Shown here one piece after another: positions 1 to 11,145 of a stretch of 45,293 bases of DNA. The number at the start of each line of letters is the position of its first letter. The first letter of the stretch is position 1. The stretch lies in the NCBI GenBank assembly GCA_033557835.1, contig JAWQRO010000268.1, positions 1 to 45,293 of the forward strand, written 5' to 3'. The position numbers and the translations under genes are program-made. The notes under the pieces were generated by a model that was given only the letters and a program-made list of their open reading frames with translations, was not told where the DNA came from and did not search any database. Origin of the DNA: Helochares maculicollis. Lineage: Eukaryota; Arthropoda; Insecta; Coleoptera; Hydrophilidae.

Positions 1-934
1 GTATTATTGCAATTTTGTACTGACTAATTTTCACTTTACAAATATGAATTAGTTTGCGATACACGATATAATCACCTTTCATGCGGCGGAAGATGGTAAC
101 ATAAAATGAAATTCTCGCAAGGTCAGGTGCTGTCTACTGCAACGTGCTTCAATAAAATTTGACATATTTTTGTTTATGTTCTTTTTTCTGTTTCTATTTT
201 GTCTGATCTAGCGCTTTGTTTTGATTGTGATGCCGGTCTTTTTATAGAGGTAAAGGTGACGCTACTTTGCGAGGTATGAAATAATCGTCTTTATTCCGGC
301 CGAAGATAGTAGTACGAAGCGATTTGTTTTCGAGGTCACGTTCTGTTTTAAATGATTCGAAAATACGCGGAGCTATAAAATTTGACTGAAGTATTTTTGT
401 TTCTCTTTGATAAAGACGTTTTTGCGTTTATGAAACAATTTAATCTCGAAGTTTTGAAATATCTAACGACGTTTTAATTGTGCTGCCGTTATTTTTATAG
501 CAATAACGGTTCCGTTTTATGTGTATAATATTCTTTAACCAAGCATGGTCTATCGGGGACATTTCGATTATGCCAGGAGTCCCAAATTAGCCAAATTTTC
601 AAAATTTTTATTTATACTTAAAAAATATCAGGTCGTGTTCACATTAGTGTCCATGTGGGTGAAGTATTGGAAATTAATTCTGCTACAACCTGTATATATA
701 TTTGCTTATTGCCAATGACACTCAACAAATTTCAGACACGCAGTGGTGATTATCTGAAAAAGTGTTTTCATCGTGTTATACTGCTCTGTTCAATCTATCA
801 AATGTTATATACAAGAAATATGGAAAACCGCCAAACAAATAACAAGATATGAAATTACTATATAAATTGTCATGATTCGCAAACAAAAAAATAACTCTCG
901 CTGTGATAGAAGTTTACTCAATAAGCTGTTTCTA
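1..934. other. no gene recognised
   Basis: Stops occur in all frames. Bases 60-560 are a little richer in G+C than the rest, with repeated CG dinucleotides, but show no coding signature. The 65-codon open frame at 655-852 has no family resemblance and no splice context. The part from about 640 lies just upstream of a mariner relic and could hold its lost 5' half, but I could not align it to a mariner N-terminus. Confidence 0.6.
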
Positions 935-1510
935 GTTGTCACTGGGAAATGGGAAAAATTGAAATATGTAGCAGTTTTTACATTGTGTAGTGCCAGGAGG
1001 TAAGAAGTGAAATTATGTCCAGAATCCTAAGAGCCAGTAGAAATCATGAGTAATTCAAGCAAAACCACCCACATCAACCGTAAGACTGATTCTCTTTGGC
1101 AGAAATGCTCTGTGATTGGTAGTACTAGAGGAGTGTGGTCTATAATATAGCTGCTAAAACTTGTGGAATACATTAATACTAAATGGTATCAGCAAAAGTT
1201 AATAATCTGAACCGACTGCTGCTCGAAAAAATGCTAGAATACCGAAAATAGGCATTCTTTTCACAGCAATGATCCATCGCATGGAGTATATTTCGCGATG
1301 GGAAGTTCTGTATTATGCTACTTACTCACCAAGCTTGGCTCCTTCTCATTAACACTAGTTTGAGTCGATGTGTCTCGTATGTGCTGAGGAGAGATTTTTT
1401 GTGTGAAGACGTGATAATATTCATAAATTGTCCGAGAATGAAAAAAATGTAGTATATGAGGTGGAATATATCATATTGTTTCATCTAAAATTTGCATATT
1501 AGTCTTGTAC
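935..1510 (+). pseudogene. mariner transposase relic, C-terminal two thirds
   Basis: Decayed DD34D mariner transposase, a cut-and-paste enzyme that acts at terminal inverted repeats and inserts at TA. Read across several frameshifts, landmarks appear in family order. VVTGKWEK near 935 corresponds to VTGDEKW. KPPTSTVRLILFGRNALCDW near 1058-1120 corresponds to the PSTSTPKPNIHGKKVLLCIWW block. VVY with a degraded YELL follows, then WYQQKLI near 1180. WEVLYYATYSPSLAPSH at 1299-1349 corresponds to WEVLPHPPYSPDLAPSD. ESMCLVCAEERFFV follows at about 1360. The catalytic aspartates look lost: GDE is deleted in the first motif, the HDN motif is unreadable, and the D after LAPS is H. There are many stops and no terminal inverted repeat that I can find. 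This is an old, inactive fragment. Element identity is clear; the exact ends are not. Confidence 0.85.
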
Positions 1511-2779
1511 ACCTAGTAGTATATTGCTGTCCAAGTCTTTTAATAATGAAAAATTTTTGCTGAACAGTGTTTTTATTAGTTAATCTAATTTTAAAATAGA
1601 TTATGTAATACAATTAATTTAAAAAATAAGCATTACTTAGTTATTGTTCATTAAAATACTTGTAAAAAAATTTTAAACCCCTTTTTAATTTTGTTTGAAT
1701 CGAATTATTATTTCAATTATTTTGATCATTTTTTTTTTATTACGCTGCAATCATCTTATAATGAAAGTAATGAAAAAGATTACAAGTATACAATTTTCAG
1801 TAAAATTTTTTTTAAATTTATATACGGTATTTATTTTTTGAATGTAGTTATAATATCCATTTGATTTTGTACAATATTAATTACTTAAATATTCTTATAG
1901 ATTTACAAAATGATTTTGTCCTTGCAATTCTGAAAACAATTTTGCTTATTTCTCAAAACTGCATTATACAATATATTCATTACATTTATTATATTTTCCG
2001 TGTTCCAGAAATATTCTATTGTGAATATCATCTCATCTCATATATTCCCTATTTATTCGCTTTCGGCTTATATTATCTCTTGTTCAATAAAAAAATTAGT
2101 CTTGTGATTATTTATACCAAGAGTTAACATTTTAGGTCACTTGAATTTTGACATTTTAACTCTTGCTGATAATTTCATCTGAATGGTATATGAAACGTAA
2201 ATAATAAGCAATAAATTAGTCTTTTATTGAGTATTGCTTTATTTACAGCTATAGACAAAAAATAATTTTCGCACATATACTGTCACTTATTCTATCTAAA
2301 TAGTTTACAATAAGTAAAATTATTGTTTACTTTTAATCAAAAGCATGTTGCAATTCCATTAACTCAATCATTCTTGTTTGTAAGTTCTGAATAAAAACCA
2401 TCAGACATCCATTTAGCGCCAAAGTTATACTTTATACGGTAGAGAGTAAAATGATACGTGTTTCAAATGAACAGAGTATTATGAAATGCTGCCAATATCA
2501 GTGCCAAAGGCATTTCTACTGCAACGTAACATGAGGCCTAGTCTATTGTGTTCAGCATTACAATTTTTCAGCAAAGACAGAATTCACTTGAAAATTTAGC
2601 CACGCATTTTGTATTCGTGAAAATAATTTTTCATTGTGTGACAGTTTCCTGTCCCTCACACAATTTCAAAAAAAATCTATCATATCCGCCGTTGGTCAAT
2701 ATCTCCCTCAACACGTTTTATGTCGGTTATCCGGTTGCCATTATATGCGGTCTGTGTAACAAATTTTGTCGATTTTCAG
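1511..2779. other. A+T-rich stretch, nothing assigned
   Basis: Long A/T runs, especially 1560-2330, and stops in all frames. The open frames at 1861-2127 and 2548-2820 are hydrophobic products of T-rich sequence, without family motifs or codon bias. No RNA gene or inverted repeat seen. Confidence 0.6.
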
Positions 2780-2823
2780 TGGCGATTCACACCATCGTTG
2801 CAGCACAAGCACGGTTCTGAGCG
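2780..2823 (+). other. candidate 44-nt mini-exon
   Basis: The segment is bracketed by an acceptor-like GTCGATTTTCAG and a consensus donor GCG|GTAAGT. Two of three frames are open (WRFTPSLQHKHGSE or GDSHHRCSTSTVLS). It is clearly richer in G+C than its surroundings. No homology is recognised. Splice-like pairs at this spacing do occur by chance, so this is only a flag for transcript data. Confidence 0.15.
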
Positions 2824-3168
2824 GTAAGTAGGTTACACGGCTTGCGATGAAGCTATAAATTAGAATGAATGCACGCATATGGGAAGAACATAACTGCATA
2901 AACTTATACTGCACACTCTCTTGACCTGTTTGCATGTTCAGATTTTCATTTATAAGATTTTTAAGAAATACTTCAAAATTACAGCTTCAGGAAATTACAT
3001 TACCAGTAAATTTATTGTTTAACCCTTTCACACGGTAGAGGAATAAGACATAGACGCTGTAAATTTATTTGTTACAGAGATTCATATTTTCACTTTGATT
3101 ATATTTAAAGACCATTCTAATATGAAATTATAAAATCTTTCCTTTTATATTTTCAGCAATCTACTCAC
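2824..3168. other. no gene recognised
   Basis: Short A+T-rich interval between two exon-like candidates on opposite strands. No motif or structured element seen. Confidence 0.5.
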
Positions 3169-3484
3169 CTAAAATAATTTACACGGCCTAGCAAAGCTGT
3201 TTTAGTAATTATTTGCCCTAAAACTATGAGAAGTACAGCCATTGTAAACGCTGCTTTTGATAAAACATTCGCGAAAGAATAAGTTGTTAAAGAGGACTTT
3301 CCAATGAAATTATAAAACGCAAAACTCATAAAAACAATACAAACTACAAAACAGTAAGAAGCGGTGAAAATACAAGCCCTGTAATCTAAAAATCTTACTG
3401 TCAACAAAAGTTTTCCTACAAAGACATTTCCATGCTGAAAGTCCTGTTTGCATTGTACCCGACAGGAGAGAAGTAGGTACTCTT
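3169..3484 (-). other. candidate exon for a membrane-protein segment
   Basis: On the minus strand a frame of about 111 codons is open from near 3510 down to 3165, without an ATG at its head. It ends exactly where an exon would: the coding bases run to ...TTTTAG|GTGAGT, a consensus donor whose TGA is the frame's stop. An acceptor-like CCGGCTTTAG preceded by a pyrimidine run (CTCTCCCTTTTTTT) opens it at 3484. The peptide has two hydrophobic spans that could be membrane helices: RACIFTASYCFVVCIVFMSF, and about 20 residues later AAFTMAVLLIVLGQIITKTA. T-rich antisense sequence readily yields such peptides, and an open frame of this length is expected about once by chance in a window of this size and composition. 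I do not recognise the family. It could be an exon of a multi-pass protein or pure chance. Confidence 0.2.
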
Positions 3485-4619
3485 CTAAAGCCGGTGATTT
3501 AAAAAAAGGGAGAGTCTTTTAAGGCAGGATTCAATTAACGTTTGTGTTTTACACTTAAGAAACTCTTTAATTTTATGCAAATATAAAATTTTTATAACGC
3601 AGATCCCGGGATTTTAATAAAACACTTATTTAAAAAGGAAATTAAATATGCGGAAACGCGCTAAAATTAAAAATTACGAATTAATAAAAAAAGTGGGCAG
3701 CAGTGGCAAGCCAAAGGAAAGTTGGACTTGGCTGGCGCTCGTTTTGGTGTAAACGCTGCGATGAATCGTGACGCAGCGCAGCGGACGGTAACTTTCTGGA
3801 TATTGTGGAAATTTACATCTTTATTTGTAAGAATCTCGTTCCAACTTCCCAAACTGCCATATATTCTTATCACAAAAACCAGATGAACGCTTTTCTGCAC
3901 TTAACAGTTTCCCGGCCGGTAAAGGATCATCGACTTCCAGCGGCTGCGTTTCTGTACTTTGCATACAATTATGAATTCTGAGGTTGTTGGAAATTTCTTC
4001 TTCAGAAATAAAGTTAAAATAACACGTCAAGTCTAATAGCCTGAAAGAGCGCATAAATAGGTTATTCTCCGACTCGTTTGCTTTAAACTTGATAAAAGTA
4101 TAATCAAAGCATATACATTATTAAATTTTTATCTAATTTACAGCTTTATCTACAACTGGAAGATGCATTTTATTCGTTTTAAAAATGCACTTTACTTGAA
4201 TGTCCGGGCTTATCTTGTTCATATGAATAGAGACAGCGCATCTCAAAGCACTCTTTTAAAGTATAAATGTATTTTGTAGGCGTGCTTTTAACACTATCGA
4301 AATTCAAAAGTATCCCTTACATGCTGTAACAAGATAGGAGTTGACTTAATAGGTTTAATTAAAAATGACAGTTTATTTCGTTGCAGTAAATTCTTTTGTT
4401 CTGTTGTTTCAAATCTCTATTTTTGATAATTTTCAATAACGCATTTTTCTAACGGACTTTCCACTAAGCTGCAATGTCACTTATTTCGCAGGTATAGACG
4501 AAACTTTATTGAAAAGGATTATTTTGCGACAAATATTTTTCATCTCCATAGAGAAATACGCCTTTGCCAAAGCAGCTTTTGCTACACAGTGATGATATTT
4601 CCGTGCCTTTTTCCCCTAG
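3485..4619. other. no gene recognised; G+C-richer patch at 3700-4060
   Basis: Bases 3700-3800 and 3900-3960 are richer in G+C and CG than the flanks. On the minus strand 4054-3821 is an open frame with a fairly protein-like acidic stretch (SEEEISNNLRIHNCMQSTET), but there is no good donor and no recognised family. The rest is A+T-rich with stops throughout. Confidence 0.5.
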
Positions 4620-4660
4620 ACAATTATAGTAACATGCTCTTCGAGGAATGGCATGAAACG
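4620..4660 (+). other. candidate 41-nt mini-exon
   Basis: An unusually good pyrimidine tract and acceptor (TTTCCGTGCCTTTTTCCCCTAG) lead into 41 bases that end at a consensus donor, ACG|GTAAGTA. Two frames are open: TIIVTCSSRNGMK and NYSNMLFEEWHET. No family is recognised. Of the splice-like pairs I saw on the plus strand, this one has the best signals at both ends. Only a transcript could confirm it. Confidence 0.2.
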
Positions 4661-5560
4661 GTAAGTAAAAGGGCGGTCTTTAGCATTTAAAGAAGGTTCC
4701 GTTCCCATATAATGACACATCTGGTGTCAAGCGTATCCGTTGTCTGAGTGTTTACACTCAAACATTGTCCGCCTGTGACACGGAACAATACACATCCCTC
4801 CACGCCTCCTTACGCCCTTTGACCGCCCAACAAGGCATCATCTTACATTGTAATAGATCCACCTTTACTTGACGGTATACATCGCCTGCAGATATACATT
4901 ACAACTTATTTGTTTTATAAACGTAATGGGTTTGTATGTTAGTGCGTTTGGCTGAGACTCAACCCGCACAACTGATGCTTTGTTTAGCCCTGGAAGCCTA
5001 AAACTTACTCCTTTGTCCATAATTTCCCTTGCTAATTAGTATGAAGATCATTATTTTGCATAGGAAAACAATTTGTGTGTGTTCGTGAAATAGATTTGTG
5101 TATAGATATAATAGATGGGGAAAGGTGTCGGAGGGAAAGTGTTTGTGAAAACAAGAGAAAATATTATATTTGATGATGTTGTTGGTAGTTCACTGTTAAT
5201 TTGCAAATTTCGTTGAAATTTATAGATTTGAATTCCTTTGCGTCGCCGCTTTGAGTCTCAAGTTAACAAACTATTCCGTCACTACGTCACTTCTATAATT
5301 GATTTCACCGTTTCTCTCATAAGCCCATATAATCCTAAAATCGACTGTGGGGTCACTCTTGCCCGGAAACTTTAGCCCTTCCCCTTTTCTCCACTTAATT
5401 CGTCCGGGAATTGCATCAAGAAATTTCATCTGCAAAAGATTATCTCACAAAGGCAGCGAACATGTCAATCATCTGTAAGTAAAGCGCACTGTTGTGAAAA
5501 GCAGCCCTTAACTTTTCGGGGGTTACCGAGCCACCCTCTTGTTTGTGCGAACCTGAAATA
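4661..5560. other. C-rich non-coding stretch with small hairpins
   Basis: Less A+T-rich than its neighbours, with pyrimidine-rich runs (4790-4840, 5370-5400). A 7-bp perfect hairpin lies at 4745-4760 (TGAGTGT, TT, ACACTCA), and a 6-bp one at about 4710-4727 (TGACAC/GTGTCA). No open frame of note. It could be regulatory DNA, but nothing in the sequence proves that. Confidence 0.4.
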
Positions 5561-8500
5561 TTTTACCCAATCACGTCACCCAATTCGTAATCGATAAGCA
5601 CTTATGTGCTCTATTCTCTCCCTGTAACTGGGCATATTTTCATATTTTTTCCAATTTAGCCATCAAACATTCTATTAAATAAAACAATCCTTTTTGCAAT
5701 ATCGGCTCTCGAATCGAAAAGACAAAACATGCATACTGTTAGTTATTATAAGGTGCAACGGGGAAATAAAAGCCCTCCTATTTGGGAAGAGATGTTTATT
5801 TTTGTAAATACAACTGCATTCTTTCTACGCAGTGTCTTCATTGTCGATACAAAATAACCAAAATGGTGGCTTAGAATTATGTTTTAAAATTAAGAGAACA
5901 AAAGCTACCCAGAAATTAGAATGAATGACAAATTATTTTAGTAATTAAAATTTATTATGCCATATCTTTCCCGGCGTAAACAATTTGCTCAATACAAGGG
6001 ATTTTCTTTTCATGAATTTACGCAATTGAGACCTGCGTCACTGAGCAGCATCATATTCGAAAACAAGATCAATTGAGATGCTAAAGCAACTTTACACTGC
6101 AGTAATCAAAAGAAAATATTCACAAGTAAATACTCGAAACTTGAACGCAATATTAAAACATACCATTTTTGCAATTGCACAATACTTATACTTTTCGTTT
6201 TAATTTTGTAAATATATTAAACATTTTTTGATTATCGTTCTAGAGATTTTGAAAGTAACTATAACTGGCAAAATAATAACAAATATAATATACGTCTTTC
6301 TGACATGATGAATAATTCACATAATTATTACCGATAATCATTGTAATGAATTTAAAACTATTGTAAATTATATGAATATAGAAACAAAATCTTAACCTTA
6401 TTTAAAATTTGTGTTAGCATTAACGAGTCAGTAGTATTTTTTTTTTATTTAAATCTTTGAATTATAAACTGCTCTTACAAATTTTATACAATTTTCAACT
6501 TGGTTTTAAGCGAAATTGTATTTAGCTTCTATATTTTCAATGCTAAAACTTAGTTAATTGTAAAACAAAAATCTTATTATAGCGTCTGAAATTTTTCGTT
6601 TGATAAAAGCACTGAATTGATGATTAGATATAGATACCATAAAATGGCACAAGACCAACCAATCTTATGAATATACAATTTTACAGGTAATCGTAATGTA
6701 TGTTAGTACCAATTACCCTCAAATTTAATTGCGTGAACTCATGAGTACATCTCGAACTGCACTCATCATATTATCGCTCATGATCCAGTCAAGGGTTTCC
6801 ACCGCTGATTACTACACCAATTTTAATGATTCGCAACTAAATATAATATCTGCTCGGTAGATTTGTTGTGAGATGAACTAAGTGGAATAAAATTTTGTTC
6901 TTTTTTTGTAATTTATATCAGTGGTGATTTCTTGTTGTGATAGAATTACTAAAAACTGCCGGACATATATTAAGGACTTTGTCCCTAATTGCCTTATTTT
7001 ATTAATTTAATAAATTTAAGCAGCAAAATATTCTTTGCGCAAGTATAATAGACGTTAATTTTCAGTCTGAACGCATTATTGTTCTTATTCAGACACTATT
7101 ATTACCCACCAAGATTAATTTGTTGATCGATGTGATGAAATTGAAGCTTTGCAAATTCGAACACTTAGAAGTTATACGATACACACATTTTCCTTTAACT
7201 GTTGCAATATTGCAAGTTGGTTTAAGACTCTTAAGCTTATATTATTTGTAATTCACAAAATGTACTACTACTTAATTTGCAAAAAATATCAAATTTATAT
7301 TGAAACTATGCCTTTTAGATCGCGCCTCAGCAGCAAAATAAATCATCTTGTATTTTAAGATGTTGAATTCTGATCATTTCATCGACAAAATATCTTACGG
7401 TGATAGTGCTATTGAAACTAAGACATCGCTTATCGTAATCGATCCAATTCTCCAGTAATTTTAGTGTCTTATAGTTAGACTGGTAAGTAACGTGAATCTG
7501 CACTATTAAATAATAGGCCTTCACCTTAAGATAGTTTTTCAATATTTTCTTCTTTTGAAAATGTCATTATAAATATCGACTTTTCAGAATGAGTTTTTAA
7601 GATTGCGAAAGTTTTGCGCGATTTCGACGTTATTAATTCTAAAACATTTTGTTAAAGATATGAGAATATTTCGTATTTTCTTCACCTTGAACCGATGGAT
7701 TTTGAAAGACGTGATAAACAGGAAAATATTAATTTTAAACAAATACCTAATTATCCGTGAGTCAAAAACTCTATTTGACTCAAAATTACGTTCTCAATCA
7801 CAGCTCTAGTAAACTTTTTCTTGATTTCTGGTGTAATTACAGAGCTTATATAAAGTAGCGTAATAATACTACAGTTGCTAGAAATAGTCTGATCGGAGAA
7901 TTACAAATCGTTTAAAGATATGCTCCAATTTTATTTATGGCATATTTAGTTCCATATCAATTAAGTGATAACGTATTGCATTCGCATGGCCATTCATATT
8001 TTCAAGTAATAAATATAGTCTGCCACCAAAGTTTGGGAAACCACTCAAAAAATTGACTAGCAGATGCAACATTTTTCAAGTACACGGTTTTTTTTATAAG
8101 AATATTAATTTAAATTTACTTAGAAAACGAGGCAGAACAAGTAAAATATACTGAAAATATCAAATCATCGACAACTTTTACTCAAACCTCAACTGGTGTA
8201 TTTAGAATATACTTGCCAGATTCTAAATTAATATAGTTAAGAGTTTGCTTATAAACATTCTTTACTAACGCAGTGTCAGCTCCAATTATTTTTTGTGCAT
8301 TTTATGTACGATGCCACTATTTTGTTAAGAAAGAGATCTGAAGCGCTTCAAATGTTTTATGGGGAGATGTATTTCCTGCTTCCACATAAAATTTTAGAAA
8401 GATTTTAACCTTATTGAAGTAATGAAGTAGCATTGTTTAGATCATTAGTAAGTTACTATAAATTCTATCACTGTACCCTAGTCTTTAGACATGAACTCTT

Positions 8501-9672
8501 TCCCTTTTCATCATGTTGAATTACTGGATGTATAAAAGTTGGACAAAGAGTATTATTAGTTTTGAAGAAATGCCAATATTGTCATTGTTAGAATTAACAC
8601 TTTCTGACACATTGGTTTTTCTGTAAAGCAATGACTTCAAGCCAACTGAATTAAATTCTCGAAGAAAATTTACGCGCTAGTTGCGTTATATCCATGATTA
8701 AATCTCCCTTAAAAACGAAGAATCTAATTCAAATCTTTCCGTCTTAGGAACATACTTTCTCGCACATTTTATACATATTTACATGTTTTTGTTTTTGTAA
8801 ACTTTCCAGACGCCTTGTAAAATATGCTTTAGTTTTGAGTGCCGGAAGGATTTATAATGGTGGCTGAAGCAAATAAAATCCGCGTATACTCTATTATATT
8901 TTCTAGCAGCAATTTTGGTTAAAATTTTCCAAATTTAATGCATTGTAATAATGTGTTTGTGGAGAATTATCATGTATTTTGAATGCCACGAATAAAGATA
9001 ACTGTTAGAACTAAAAAATGAAATAAATCTCACATTTTACTACATAAGAAATTTGGTATAATATCACCTAAGTGCAGAAGTTGTATGAGATGCAGTTTTG
9101 ATTTAAAAAGCATATGTTTCGTTAGTGTTTGCTTTTTTTAATTTTGTATGGCTACTAAGAACCTAACATGATTACGAAAACCCTAAACATATTGTTGTTA
9201 TAGACGTTTTACAAGCAATGTTTCCATTGGAAAATATATGGAATTCATAATATTTATATAGTAATATCTGATTTCACTTCCAATATATACGCCTATACAA
9301 AAAGTTCAATAATATTTTATATGAAACGTATCTTATGTCTATTCCATTTTAAGCAAAGTCGAAAGCTTTATTGTAACTGTATATAAGCAAAAGAACCATA
9401 AAACACAAATCAGAAAAAAGTCACATAAATGATACGTCTGCTTGAGTTTTTACAGAAATAAAAACAAGGCTATGTTATAAAAACTATCAACTTTTTAGAA
9501 ATTGAACAAACAACCCATAACACAATAGAATAATGGAGACTGCGTCTGCGTCAGTTCATTACCCTTGGTGCGCATGATGCACATGTGCCCGCAACTTTTG
9601 CAAAAAAATCCATCCACTCGCGGTAATATAATATTTATAGCATCATATTGTACCTTATTTAATAACGTACAC
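5561..9672. other. long A+T-rich stretch, nothing assigned
   Basis: About 4 kb with stops in all frames and only short open frames (for example 7149-7358, 7327-7542, 7603-7809) of low-complexity composition. No transposase or reverse-transcriptase motif, RNA gene or long inverted repeat recognised. Confidence 0.6.
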
Positions 9673-9688
9673 ATTGTACATGTACAAT
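9673..9688. repeat. 16-bp perfect palindrome
   Basis: ATTGTACATGTACAAT reads the same on both strands. It has no spacer, so it is more likely a dimeric protein-binding site or chance than a stable RNA hairpin. Confidence 0.5.
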
Positions 9689-10276
9689 ATGAATGTATTT
9701 GCAAAAGTTTTCGAGGCCGAGTCGGCTACACGTATTTATCATGCTGCATAATCATTATCGTGCATTAACAGTTTGAATAACGCGATGTATGATAAATGGC
9801 TCTCAATTTATGTCTATACTTTATGTTGTGTGCACTTTAATGGTTGATGCAGATGCACGAAACCACAAGATTCCTCCAGACAACTCAATTGAAGAAAATT
9901 AGAGTACAAATGTTCTAAAGTGGGTCAGTAACGGTAAAGTAAATTTTAAAAGTGCATGTGCGTAAGCTCGTCATTGTGGTTAAAATTGCAACCCGTTTAT
10001 ACATTTAAAGAGCTTGCCACAACCAAACCATAACCCGATGATTTATTTATACATGCGTACTTATGATTGAGAAATGTCATTTTCTTCTCATCAGCATATG
10101 GCGTTTTTCAATTAATTAATCCTTGTTTAAAAGATTATTAAATCGCCATTAACAAAATTCAATTATAATAAATTTTTCATCGGTTGTATTTAATTTTAAG
10201 ACCAATAACCGAAAAGCAGATTACCTTTTTATAGCCCATCATGTTTTGATAGAGTTCGAAAAATAAGCCGTTTCAG
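9689..10276. other. no gene recognised
   Basis: A+T-rich with stops in all frames. It becomes richer in G+C towards 10260, next to the exon-like segment. Confidence 0.5.
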
Positions 10277-10374
10277 ATAAAGCGTCCTGCTACCGAAAAA
10301 TGACCGCAGCCGAGAAGGAGCGGATGAAGGAAGAGGCGTCGATTTTTCGGCTTTCGCCTATTACGACTAGTTTC
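10277..10374 (+). other. candidate coding exon with in-frame ATG
   Basis: A 98-bp segment that looks like an exon. It follows AGCCGTTTCAG (acceptor-like, weak pyrimidine tract) and ends at TTC|GTAAGT (full donor consensus). In one frame it contains an ATG at 10300 in good insect start context (AAAAATGACC) and then 25 codons, rich in G+C at third positions, up to the donor: MTAAEKERMKEEASIFRLSP and five more residues. The frame is also open back to the acceptor. The charged stretch is helix- or coiled-coil-like. It could be a first coding exon with about 23 bases of 5' leader, or in another phase (ATA AAG ... AAA TGA) a terminal exon. No family is recognised, the open run is short, and chance remains possible. 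Confidence 0.25.
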
Positions 10375-10821
10375 GTAAGTAAATATTTATACAGCTCGTA
10401 AATGACGGCACTATAAATAAGTGAAGATGCCCCGAACACAAGCGACACTTTTTATATTCGGATCTTGTCTCGCGCAGGAAGGATTAAAGATCTTTGTATC
10501 AGGGCCTGCTAACGCTTTAGAATGCGCTCTTGAATTTTGATGGCGGTCTCTGAACTTATCTGCTTAGAATTTTTATTTACATACATATGTATATAAAAAT
10601 TCAAGCTTTTACCAAGTCGATACAAATCACTATGCGTACAAAATTTTAACAATTCATAGGCGAAGACAATTGAAACGTTTTATTCAGAATGTTTGGTAGC
10701 GTGAGGCGAAGCGTTTAGTACATAAAAATCCTTTAGCAGTACATGAATGTGTTCTGGAATCGAAATTTCAGATAGCGATCTGAAAAACTTATAAAAACAT
10801 GCGCTCATTTCCTCGTCAACA
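10375..10821. other. non-coding, contains a large palindrome
   Basis: No open frame of note. Bases 10430-10560 are relatively G+C-rich. The main feature is the palindrome at 10567-10602, listed separately. Confidence 0.5.
10567..10602. repeat. 36-bp near-perfect palindrome
   Basis: Outer arms GAATTTTTAT and ATAAAAATTC pair perfectly over 10 bp. After one T/T mismatch a further 6 bp pair (TACATA with TATGTA), leaving a 2-base loop. The whole thing can form a cruciform or hairpin. No target duplication or wider terminal repeat was seen, so it is not clearly a miniature transposon. Confidence 0.7.
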
Positions 10822-11145
10822 ATGAAAAGGCGGGTATTGGTGGAACGAATTCAGTTTTTTTATCGTTTCCATAAATACTATTTCCGCAGCGGTAAAAAAT
10901 TCCGCACGGGTATTACACCAAATGGGATTTTTATTTTTAAATTGACCACATTCAACATGAAACGCGATCCGGAGGCCCTGAAATTGTGCCTCGTTCGCAC
11001 AAAAGCCTTTCTATACCTTCCAAAAAATGTCAAGTTTTTAATGTCACACGGTTTGCTCACTTCGCTTCGTCACAACAATGTTTCTACTTTGTTAGATTCG
11101 AAGTACGTGTGTGTGTACAGAAGGCGGATTAAACCCGCACAATAA
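10822..11145 (+). other. orphan 107-codon open frame, unproven
   Basis: Starts with ATG in good context (GTCAACAATGAAA), about 30 bp after a TATAAAA-like sequence, and encodes a very basic peptide (MKRRVLVERIQFFYRFHKYY...). No domain, signal peptide or membrane segment is evident and no family is recognised. Its length is what chance yields about once or twice in a window of this composition. A consensus-like donor, AATAAG|GTACGT, directly follows its end. I list it because it is the longest ATG-started frame outside the TTAA element, not because I think it is a proven gene. Confidence 0.12.
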
